From assembly GCA_035653595.1 (NCBI GenBank), contig DASRBO010000129.1:1-13043 (forward strand): a stretch of 13,043 bases of DNA, given 5' to 3'. This stretch comes from DASRBO01 sp035653595. Its GTDB lineage: Bacteria > Actinomycetota > Acidimicrobiia > Acidimicrobiales > JAJPHE01. The notes beneath the pieces were generated by a model. It worked only from the letters and a program-made list of their open reading frames with translations. It had not been told where the DNA came from and did no database searches. Below are positions 7,673 through 13,043 of this stretch, one piece after another (position 1 is the first letter of the stretch; every line of letters begins with the position of its first letter). The position numbers were made by a program, and so were the translations under genes.

Positions 7673-9424
7673 CTGACCATGATTGCTCGCAGGGGCCGGC
7701 TCCGTTTCCCTGGCTACGCCAGCGCCAGCTCGGTCCGGAAAACCGGCGTGGGCGTCGAGTTCGCATCGGACCTCCGACACGACGTTGACTACACGCCAAC
7801 GTTGGCTGAGCCTGGGCGACGATGACCCGCTCGCCGGGTTCGTAGCGCACCCGGATCCCCAGCTCGGCGTACAGCTCGGCCTTGTCGGCCGGATCGGCGT
7901 TGCGGAGCGCGCCGGCCAGGTCCTTGAGGCTGAGGAGCATCGCCTTCAGCTCGGCCTTGGTCAGGGCCGGGGCCGGTGGCGCCTCATCGAGTTGGGCGGC
8001 GGCCTCCTCCCGCTGCCGACGCACGTCGGCTATCCATCGGGCCACGATGGCCGGGTCGGCGCCGGCGTCGAGGGCTGCCCGGTACTTGGCCAGCCGGTCG
8101 TCGCAGTCGGCGATCCTGCGCCGGGCCGCTTCCACGACCGCCATTCTTGCGTCGTCCGAGCCGTCGGCGGAGGCCAGGGCCGCGCAGGTGGCGTCGAGGT
8201 TGGCCGGGTCGAACAGGTCGAGGATCCACGCGTCGAGCCGGGGGACGATGGCGGACTCCTTCACGTACACGGCCTTCGGGTGGTCGAGGCCGCGCGCCCG
8301 GGCGTACTCATTGGCGTAGGTGCAGCGGTAGTGGGCGGCGCCGTGGTTCCACGATCCCTGCATGCGCCGGTTGCAGAGCCCGCAGGTGACCAGACCGCTC
8401 AGGACGTACCGGCGGGCCCTGGTCCGGCGCTTGGGCTCGGTCTTCAGGTGGGCGTGGGTGGCGAGCCTCCCCTGGACCATCTCGAACTGGGTCGGGGTGA
8501 TCAGCGGCTCGTGCACGAGCTCGATCGACCAGACCCACATGGTCGGGTCGTTCCATCGCATGCGGGTCTCGTGTCCCAGGGCCACGTCGTCGATGTCGAT
8601 CAGGACCTCGTCGCGCCGCTGCTTGTTCCACACTTGCCGGCCCGTGTAGCGCGGGTTCGTGAGGATGGCCCGGATGGCGGCCTTGGACCACGCCCCGCCG
8701 GCGTGGAGGCGGTGCCGGTTGCGGGCCGGGTCGTGGGCGCTGGGGGAGGGGATGTCCTCGCGCGTGAGGCGCTCGGCGATGGTGAGAAGGCCCCGCCCGG
8801 CCAAGTACTCGGTGAAGATCCGCTCGACGACCGGGGCGGCCGTTGGGTCGACCTCCAGGCGGCGGAGGCGTTGGCCGTGGGATGCCTTGCCGGGGTTGGG
8901 GTGGGGTCCGGCGTCGGCCAGGCGGTAGCCGTAGGGTGGACGGCCGCCGAGGTAGCGGCCCTCCGTCTGCGCCTGGGCGGCCATGGCGGAGCGGACCCGG
9001 ATTTTGATCCGGTTGCGCTCACCCTTCGACATGCCGCCGTAGAGGCTCATCACCAGCTCGTGGGCGTCGGAGCCGGGTCGATCGCTCCTCCGACCTCGGG
9101 CACCCAGAGGCCGACCCCGAAGTGGACGAAGACCGGGAAGGTGTTGCCGAACTGGGTCCCGTAAAAGGCCCGGGCCGGCTCTCCGACGACCACGGCCTCG
9201 AAGCCCCGGGCGGGATCCGCCAGGGCCGCCAGGAGGCGGGCGGCCTCGGGCCGGCGCTTCCAGGGCAGGGACCGGCTCTGGCCGACGTCGAAGTACTCGG
9301 CCACGATCTCCCCGCCGGCGGGGTCGATGAGGGTTCGGGAGCGGGCCAGCTGCCAGCCGCGGGAGGACTCGGGGTCCTGGTGGTCCTCGGTCGAGACCCG
9401 CCCGTAGAAGGCGAAGCGCTTCAT
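7638..9424 (-). pseudogene. Large serine recombinase, frameshifted
   Basis: This is a site-specific recombinase of the large serine (resolvase/integrase) family, which cuts and rejoins att sites through a serine-DNA intermediate. The catalytic segment starts at ATG 9424: FYGRVSTEDHQD with nucleophile S11, then DVGQSRSLPWKRRPEA (47-62). This frame hits a TGA at 9050-9052 after GGAIDP. Family sequence resumes in the next frame from SDAHELVMSLYGGMSKGERN and continues through GGRPPYGYRL, the recombinase domain (VERIFTEYLAGRGLLTIAERL, AIRAILTNPRYTGRQVWNK), the zinc ribbon start CGLCNRRMQGSWNHG and a coiled coil (about 7880-8150). One lost base between 9072 and 9073 restores the frame. AAGGAGG at 9430-9436 is a strong ribosome-binding site for the 9424 start. 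Residues after about base 7800 do not look family-like. It is probably inactive unless this is a sequencing error. Confidence 0.88.
9072..9073 (-). other. Single-base frameshift in the recombinase gene
   Basis: On the minus strand the reading runs GAC CCG GCT CCG ACG CCC and stops soon after. Adding one base after GACCCGG gives D-P-x-S-D-A-H-E-L, the usual family sequence at this point. The shift sits between the catalytic domain and the long E-helix. The local sequence has no long homopolymer and no obvious slippery heptamer, so a mutation or an assembly error is likelier than programmed frameshifting. Confidence 0.75.
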
Positions 9425-9672
9425 GACGCCCTCCTTGTTTGACCCTCCGCCCGGGTGGCGGCCGGCGGGTCTGTTCTACCGCTCGCGGCGCGGGCCGGCG
9501 CGGAGGGGTGCCCGGGGTCGACGCTGGGTCCCGTCGCGGCGCTCGGGTCGGCCGCCGCCCGGCGCAGCAGACTGAGCAGGGCGCGGGCGGCGCCGGGGGT
9601 GAGCTGAGGGGGCTCGGCCGGCGTCCTGACGGTGACGGCGATCCGCTGTGTCCGGCGCTGGTGTGCGGACAT
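9421..9672 (-). CDS. Small protein translationally coupled to the serine recombinase, 83 aa
   Basis: A basic, alanine/proline-rich 83-aa protein. An ordered beginning (RTQRIAVTVRTPAEPPQLTP then ARALLSLLRRAA, a short strand plus helix) is followed by a low-complexity tail. Its TGA (9421-9423) overlaps the recombinase ATG (9422-9424) as ATGA, and the recombinase ribosome-binding site lies inside its last codons, so the two are probably co-translated. The start is ATG 9672 with no clear Shine-Dalgarno. I recall comparable short proteins upstream of actinobacterial serine recombinases, but no function. A role in directing or repressing recombination is only a guess. Confidence 0.6.
   Translation of the reverse strand: MSAHQRRTQRIAVTVRTPAEPPQLTPGAARALLSLLRRAAADPSAATGPSVDPGHPSAPARAASGRTDPPAATRAEGQTRRAS
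9430..9436 (-). promoter_or_regulatory. Ribosome-binding site of the recombinase
   Basis: AAGGAGG on the minus strand, five bases before ATG 9424. It is a near-perfect Shine-Dalgarno and fixes the recombinase start, ruling out the upstream extension of the second frame to 9680. Confidence 0.8.
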
Positions 9673-9818
9673 GCGGCCATGGTCGAGCCGCCGCCTTACC
9701 TGGACCCCAACCGAACCGAGGTGCGCTCATTTACTCGGCGCCCTCTGTGCCACCCCCTTAGCCCCCTGGCGCCTGGTCGACCCCTACCGCACGAGCGGTC
9801 CGTATGAGCGGGCACCCT

Positions 9819-9850
9819 TGCACCCTGGTGCCGGCTGCCGTAACGTTACG
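9819..9850 (+). promoter_or_regulatory. Candidate leaderless promoter with a 12-bp palindromic operator
   Basis: TTGCAC (9819-9824) and TAACGT (9841-9846), 16 bases apart, resemble -35 and -10 elements. A start point about seven bases past the -10 would fall on ATG 9852, giving a leaderless mRNA. The -10 lies inside the perfect palindrome CGTAACGTTACG (9839-9850), a plausible repressor site. The palindrome is certain from the sequence; promoter function is inferred. Confidence 0.5.
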
Positions 9851-9851
9851 A

Positions 9852-10277
9852 ATGGTGCCCCGAAAGCGCATCTACGGTTCCAACGCCGAGCGGCAGGCCG
9901 CCTACCGGGTCCGGACTGCCGAGAAGGTGCGGGCTCTGGCCGGCAATGGGGCGCTCCAGCAGATCAAGACCCTCGAAGCGGAGCTGGCCAATGCGGAGCG
10001 CCGTGCCAGCCAGGCCGAGGCAAAGGCGGAGGAAGCCCGCCGCGCCCTTCGGATGGTCCGACCCCGGCCGGCGGGACCGACCTTGGCGGCCGCTCTGCGT
10101 GATGAGGTGGAGTCCCTGCGCCGACGGGTGGTCGTTCTCGAGATGCTGGTCGAGGGTCTGGAAGGAGAGCTGACAAGGGCGCGGCAGGAGCTGGAGGTGG
10201 CACGTCGACCGCCCTCTGGCCAGCCGAACAGGGCTGAGCGCCGTGCAGAGGCCAAACGAACCCGGCAGGGTCGCTGA
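9852..10277 (+). CDS. Basic/coiled-coil (bZIP-like) small protein, 141 aa
   Basis: A strongly basic N-terminus (PRKRIYGSNAERQAAYRVR, residues 3-21) is followed by a heptad-rich helix at about 33-66, a Pro/Gly break (RPRPAGP), a second long coiled coil at about 75-115, and a basic tail. The Asn-Ala-x-x-x-x-Ala-x-x-x-Arg spacing resembles a bZIP basic region but could be convergence. I recall bacterial hypotheticals with KRIYGS-AERQ-AYR, with no established role. ATG 9852 is chosen because the promoter-like elements leave no leader and the translation before it (from ATG 9804) is not protein-like. It is divergent from the recombinase gene pair. DNA or RNA binding and dimerisation are inferred. 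Confidence 0.65.
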   Translation: MVPRKRIYGSNAERQAAYRVRTAEKVRALAGNGALQQIKTLEAELANAERRASQAEAKAEEARRALRMVRPRPAGPTLAAALRDEVESLRRRVVVLEMLVEGLEGELTRARQELEVARRPPSGQPNRAERRAEAKRTRQGR

Positions 10278-10579
10278 GCGGGCGGACATGGTGAAGGGCG
10301 GTCGTTCTTAGCTTAGTCCTGCCGGCTTACCGAAACCCTTACTGCCTCCTGTGCCCCCGGGCCTGGTAAGACTCGATGGCGGGCTGCGGCCGTTCTTTGC
10401 CATGCCACCCGCAGGTGGCCGCCCACGAACCCTGCGTTGCATCACGGCCAGTCGGGACCTGGCCGACGAACACGACGCTGTCAGGCTTCGGGTGAGCGCT
10501 CCGGGCACCGCAGCTATCCGGCGTTCTGTGGCGCTCGGACGGCCTCGTGCCGCCGCGATTCGGGGATGCCGATCCGAGC
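10278..10579 (+). other. Intergenic stretch of about 300 bp without a convincing gene
   Basis: No open frame here looks protein-like or has a supported start. The only structures are an inverted repeat CGGCCAG (10445-10451) / CTGGCCG (10459-10465) with a seven-base loop, and a shorter one GCCACC (10404-10409) / GGTGGC (10414-10419). Neither is followed by a T-run on either strand, so they are not intrinsic terminators. Confidence 0.5.
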
Positions 10580-10600
10580 TGTAGCACTGGGTGCTACACT
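10580..10600 (+). promoter_or_regulatory. Promoter and operator of the toxin-antitoxin pair
   Basis: TGTAGCAC (10580-10587) and GTGCTACA (10591-10598) form a perfect 8-bp inverted repeat with a three-base spacer. It overlaps an extended -10, TGC-TACACT (10592-10600). The predicted start point falls at or next to ATG 10607, so the mRNA is probably leaderless. Antitoxins of this class usually bind such repeats with their toxin and repress their own promoter. The repeat is seen directly; repression is inferred from the family. Confidence 0.75.
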
Positions 10601-10606
10601 GTGGTC

Positions 10607-10861
10607 ATGGCCCGCGAGATCACCCAGCGAGAGCTCCGAAACGGCAGTGGCGAGATCATGAGACAACTCGACAACGGCGAGTCCTTCGTCGTCACCAGGA
10701 ACGGCGTGCCCGTTGGCGAGCTGTCCCCTCTGCGACGCCATCGATTTGTGAGCGCGCAATCGGCGGTGGCCGCCTTCCGGGGTGCACCTCCGGTTGACTT
10801 TGACCGTCTACGGGCGGACCTGGACAAGGCGGCCCGTCAGGACCCAACACCTCGTGGCTGA
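10607..10861 (+). CDS. vapB: Antitoxin of the Phd/YefM (VapB) type
   Basis: An 84-aa antitoxin that should bind DNA through its N-terminal part and neutralise the following toxin with its C-terminal part. The N-terminus REITQRELRNGSGEIMRQL and FVVTRNGVPVGELSPL (27-42) are typical of the Phd/YefM fold. The C-terminal half (about 45-84), with FDRLRADLDKAA, is the usual flexible toxin-binding arm. The frame is open farther back, but the start at ATG 10607 agrees with the operator and -10 just upstream. It overlaps the toxin start by eight bases, giving a two-gene operon. Confidence 0.88.
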   Translation: MAREITQRELRNGSGEIMRQLDNGESFVVTRNGVPVGELSPLRRHRFVSAQSAVAAFRGAPPVDFDRLRADLDKAARQDPTPRG

Positions 10862-11267
10862 CAGGGCTCCGCATCAGCGGGGTCTGGTTGACACCTCGGT
10901 GGTGATCGACTTGGAACACATCGCTCCCGAAGTGCTCCCCATTGAGCTCGCCATCAGTGCGCTGACCATGGCCGAACTGGCGGCGGGTCCTCATGCCACA
11001 CCCGACCCGGACGAGCGAGCCCGTCGGCAGGACCGGCTCCAGAGGGCCGAAGCGACCTTTGATCCGTTGCCCTTCGATGGGAATGCTGCCCGCGCATACG
11101 GGAGGGTCTATGCCGCCGTCATGGCCGCCGGACGCAAGGCCAGAGGCGCTCGCGCCGTTGACCTCCTGATTGCGGCGACGTGCCTGGCCTCCGAACTGCC
11201 CCTATACACCAGGAACCCGGGCGACTTTGTGGGCCTCGATGAACTCCTCACGGTCGTTACCGTCTGA
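10854..11267 (+). CDS. vapC: PIN-domain toxin ribonuclease of the VapC type
   Basis: A 137-aa PIN-domain RNase, the toxin of the pair; family members cut tRNA or rRNA with Mg2+. The acidic catalytic residues are all present: D13 (LVDTSVVID), E41 (MAELAAG), D103 (AVDLLIAATC) and D124 (TRNPGDF), so it looks intact. The GTG at 10854 is chosen because it precedes the conserved LVDTS by ten residues and overlaps the antitoxin stop. The frame upstream, back to 10782, is antitoxin sequence read out of frame. The RNA target cannot be read from the sequence. Confidence 0.9.
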   Translation: MADRAPHQRGLVDTSVVIDLEHIAPEVLPIELAISALTMAELAAGPHATPDPDERARRQDRLQRAEATFDPLPFDGNAARAYGRVYAAVMAAGRKARGARAVDLLIAATCLASELPLYTRNPGDFVGLDELLTVVTV

Positions 11268-11362
11268 CACCGAGCCGGCGATAGGTGGCGGTCGAGCAAC
11301 GTGTTGACCGACGTATGTGACTCGGTTATGGGCGCGGTGTCGTCACGAGCGCAGAGCGATGA

Positions 11363-11428
11363 TTACGGCCGGGGCCGGTCGCGGCCGTAACCGGAGCCGG
11401 GCTTCCGATTGCGGCGTGCCTTTTTTTT
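11363..11428 (+). terminator. Stem-loop followed by a T-run, possible terminator after vapC
   Basis: TTACGGCCG (11363-11371) and CGGCCGTAA (11382-11390) form a perfect nine-base stem with a ten-base loop. Eight Ts follow at 11421-11428, then G and four more Ts. The T-run is 30 bases past the stem, too far for a classical intrinsic terminator. Only a weak second stem (CGGAG/TTCCG) lies between. Read on the minus strand the T-run becomes an A-run before any stem, so it does not serve the membrane-protein gene. Confidence 0.35.
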
Positions 11429-11432
11429 GTTT

Positions 11433-12155
11433 TCAGGGCCGCCCACGTCGGACCGAGGTGACCACGAGGGCCCAGTTGCCCAGGAACACCACCGCCGTGG
11501 TGACCCCTATGAGGGCTACCGGCAGGAGGGATCGATCGCCGTCGTAGTCGGCTCGAGCCATCGCCAGCTCGGGATGGGCCCTGCTGTAGACGATGGTGAT
11601 ACCGGGGCGGTAGTAGCTCTGGTCTTGGCCGACACTTCGAAGATCGGCCGTGACGAGCTGGCCCTGGACACGGAACGTGGCGCGGGCCTGGTCGTAGCAC
11701 CGGCTACATAGCCCTTGCCATGCGACAACGTCCTGGGTGACCGAGGTAGCCGTGTAACCCAGACTTCGTACCGCCAAGGCAGGTCCTCCGGCGCCGATCA
11801 CGCTGATTACCCAGACCACGAACAACAAGGTCCCGAGGGCTACCCGTCCGCGTGGGGGAGACTTCGGCCGACCGAAAACTGCGACGCCTTCGACGTCTGG
11901 GGGCCGCAACTGGAGCCTCTTGTACACGCCCCAGCCGAACAGGACCGACCCCACGATGACGAGCCCAACGATGAGAGTCCACCACACGGCATCGTTCAGG
12001 AATCCGGGCGAGACGAAGCCCTCGAAGAACACCAAGTAGGACAGACCTACCGCTAGCCCGCCGGTGACGAGAAGCCATCGTGTCGCTGCACGCTCGCGAC
12101 CCGAACTCGCTCGCCCGGCCCATCCCTTCTCCCCTCGTTCGGCGCTACTTGTCAT
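11433..12155 (-). CDS. Membrane protein with four predicted helices and an extracytoplasmic CxxC loop (DUF3592-like)
   Basis: A 240-aa integral membrane protein. Hydrophobic segments lie at about residues 27-47, 57-78, 106-128 and 209-232. Between the last two is an 80-residue soluble loop with CSRC (150-153) and a strand-rich stretch ending YYRPGITIVYSRAHPE. The pattern of a predicted beta loop, then Y-x-P-G-x-x-x-x-x-Y, then a helix resembles DUF3592 proteins. That match is from memory and not secure. The first 26 residues are charged and cytoplasmic. The start at ATG 12155 has no Shine-Dalgarno and may be wrong. Transcription converges on vapC. No function can be assigned; the CxxC might be a disulfide or redox pair. 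Confidence 0.7.
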   Translation of the reverse strand: MTSSAERGEKGWAGRASSGRERAATRWLLVTGGLAVGLSYLVFFEGFVSPGFLNDAVWWTLIVGLVIVGSVLFGWGVYKRLQLRPPDVEGVAVFGRPKSPPRGRVALGTLLFVVWVISVIGAGGPALAVRSLGYTATSVTQDVVAWQGLCSRCYDQARATFRVQGQLVTADLRSVGQDQSYYRPGITIVYSRAHPELAMARADYDGDRSLLPVALIGVTTAVVFLGNWALVVTSVRRGRP

Positions 12156-12568
12156 TGAAGTCGTTGGAGGAGGCGGTAATCTGTGTCACCCGCACCCAGC
12201 TGATCTGGGCTCACCTCGAAGGGGCAGAGGCTCTCGATGGTCACCAGTCGTCGCGCATAGGAACTGGCCACCTCGGTTTCCTAGCGCCCAGAGCCGCCGG
12301 ACAGACGGCTTACCAGACTCCGAGTCGCCCCAGTTTCCCCCATACCGCCACAGTAGACATATGCCACCCTGGATGCAGGGGTTGTCCCACACACGTGGCG
12401 TGGGAGCGTCAGCGGGGTCCCCTCAGCGCGGGTAGCCCGATAAGTCGGTGAGGACGTCCAGATGGACCGAGGGCATCTGCGCCCCGAGGTGCCGTTATCT
12501 CGAGGGCTCCCGAGGATGAGGCCTCTGAGCAGCAGCTCTGCCTTGTGGACATGTCATCGATGAGACCG
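12156..12568. other. About 410 bp without a convincing gene, probably containing the outer end of the Tn554-like element
   Basis: Frames open here are short and not protein-like. The downstream end of the transposition operon and its junction with host DNA should lie in this stretch, but Tn554-type elements lack terminal inverted repeats, so I cannot see the boundary. The promoter of the membrane protein should also be here; no clear -10/-35 pair is visible. Confidence 0.4.
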
Positions 12569-12943
12569 TCAGTGCCGGACTCGATCCTCGCCGAGGCGAC
12601 GAGCGAGCTGGTCCCGGAGCATGGCGTTCTCGGCGCGCAGCTGCCCGATGGTCTCCCGGGCATCGTCGAGCCGTTGGCGTAGGGACTCCGGCGTGGCCCG
12701 CTGGGAAGCTGGGACCACGCGTGCGCCCTGACGCCCACGAAGGCGGGTGATCGCCTCCCGGAGATCGGGCTGGCTGTAGAGCCAGCCCCGTGACACCCCG
12801 GCTGCGGCAGCCACGGCGCTGAAGCTGAAGGCGGCGCTGTCACGATCGAGTGACTCGATGGCGGCGCGGGCCCGGGCGAGGGCACGCTCGTGGCGGGCCG
12901 CGGCGGCACGCACGAGATGGTGGCTGTTGTCGGCACGGGTCAC
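12569..12943 (-). CDS. DUF6262 protein of a Tn554-like transposon (TnpC-like)
   Basis: A 124-aa accessory transposition protein. The N-terminus TRADNSHHLVRAAAARHE, a helix-turn-helix-like segment at 40-66 (SFSAVAAAAGVSRGWLYSQP) and a coiled coil at about 86-118 (ESLRQRLDDARETIGQLRAEN) are the family hallmarks. The segment VPASQRATPESL links the two. DUF6262 proteins usually follow two tyrosine-recombinase genes in Tn554-type elements and are likened to TnpC, which affects orientation and frequency of transposition. The start at GTG 12943 overlaps the upstream stop as GTGA, so it is translationally coupled. Length is normal and no defect is visible. Confidence 0.85.
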   Translation of the reverse strand: MTRADNSHHLVRAAAARHERALARARAAIESLDRDSAAFSFSAVAAAAGVSRGWLYSQPDLREAITRLRGRQGARVVPASQRATPESLRQRLDDARETIGQLRAENAMLRDQLARRLGEDRVRH

Positions 12944-13043
12944 TCCCCGCCGTCCTGGATGGCCACCAACGCAGGGATGATCCGCTCCAGGCTGTCCTGG
13001 ACCCGCCGGAGGTTGTCAGCGAGGCGGAACTGGCCGTCGGCCT
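12940..13043 (-). CDS. Tn554-like integrase (TnpB-like), last 34 residues only
   Basis: A reading frame entering from the right edge ends at TGA 12940-12942. The residues FRLADNLRRVQDSLERIIPALVAI resemble the C-terminus of the second tyrosine recombinase of Tn554-type elements, as I recall it. Its position directly before the DUF6262 gene with a GTGA overlap fits the usual tnpA-tnpB-tnpC order. The catalytic part lies outside the window, so activity cannot be judged. Confidence 0.7.
   Translation of the reverse strand, partial: ADGQFRLADNLRRVQDSLERIIPALVAIQDGGE

Noticed and set aside
7740..7790. tRNA-like T-arm (GTTCGCATC) near the recombinase end
   Set aside because: The invariant A58 is missing, the flanking bases do not pair into a T-stem, and no acceptor or anticodon arm is found nearby.
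7683..9164. 493-codon open frame on the plus strand opposite the recombinase
   Set aside because: It is the complement of recombinase codons, valine/glycine-rich and without recognisable motifs.
9425..9680. Upstream extension of the second recombinase frame to ATG 9680
   Set aside because: It is out of frame with the catalytic domain and Pro/Arg-rich; the real start is fixed by GRVST and AAGGAGG before 9424.
10339..10587. 82-codon minus-strand frame between the bZIP-like gene and the toxin-antitoxin pair
   Set aside because: It has no supported start, would cover the toxin-antitoxin operator region, and matches no family I recognise.
12064..12451. Overlapping plus-strand frames of 123 codons
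   Set aside because: They run antisense to the membrane-protein start, are low in family-like sequence, and lack start signals.
1..13043. CRISPR array or long tandem repeats
   Set aside because: No regularly spaced direct repeats were seen by eye anywhere in the window.

Overview
The window is high-GC DNA with GTG starts, 4-base start/stop overlaps and likely leaderless promoters. Together with the families present (DUF6262/Tn554-type transposition genes, a large serine recombinase, VapBC), this suggests an actinobacterium (Actinomycetota). I cannot place it more precisely. It reads as an accessory region holding defence genes and the remains of several mobile elements.

Left third (1-6060, plus strand): a type I restriction-modification operon, hsdM-hsdS-hsdR, with GTGA overlaps at both junctions. 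HsdM has lost its 5' half. Recognisable HsdM sequence begins only just before the NPPF catalytic motif, next to the end of an unrelated partial reading frame at the window edge. HsdS looks complete, with two target-recognition regions. HsdR is long (1286 aa): after the usual nuclease, helicase and C-terminal helical regions it carries an added AlbA_2 (Schlafen-type) domain. This fusion is the most unusual feature of the window.

Middle (6071-9672, minus strand): a 459-aa helical-repeat protein converges on hsdR. Upstream of it is a small conserved-looking 58-aa protein. Next comes a large serine recombinase broken by a one-base frameshift, preceded by an 83-aa protein that overlaps its start codon by ATGA. 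The recombinase is probably the integrase of an old element.

Right third (9673-13043): a basic/coiled-coil (bZIP-like) small protein on the plus strand, with a perfect 12-bp palindrome over its presumed -10 region. Then comes a roughly 300-bp stretch without a convincing gene, followed by a VapBC-type toxin-antitoxin pair with a clear inverted-repeat operator. A four-helix membrane protein follows on the minus strand. A roughly 400-bp gap separates it from the 3' end of a Tn554-like transposition operon: a DUF6262 protein and the last codons of an upstream integrase that runs off the window.

The restriction operon is probably unable to methylate because of the HsdM truncation, and cleavage by classical type I enzymes depends on the M2S complex. 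Whether the HsdR-AlbA_2 protein works alone or with another methylase cannot be decided from this window.
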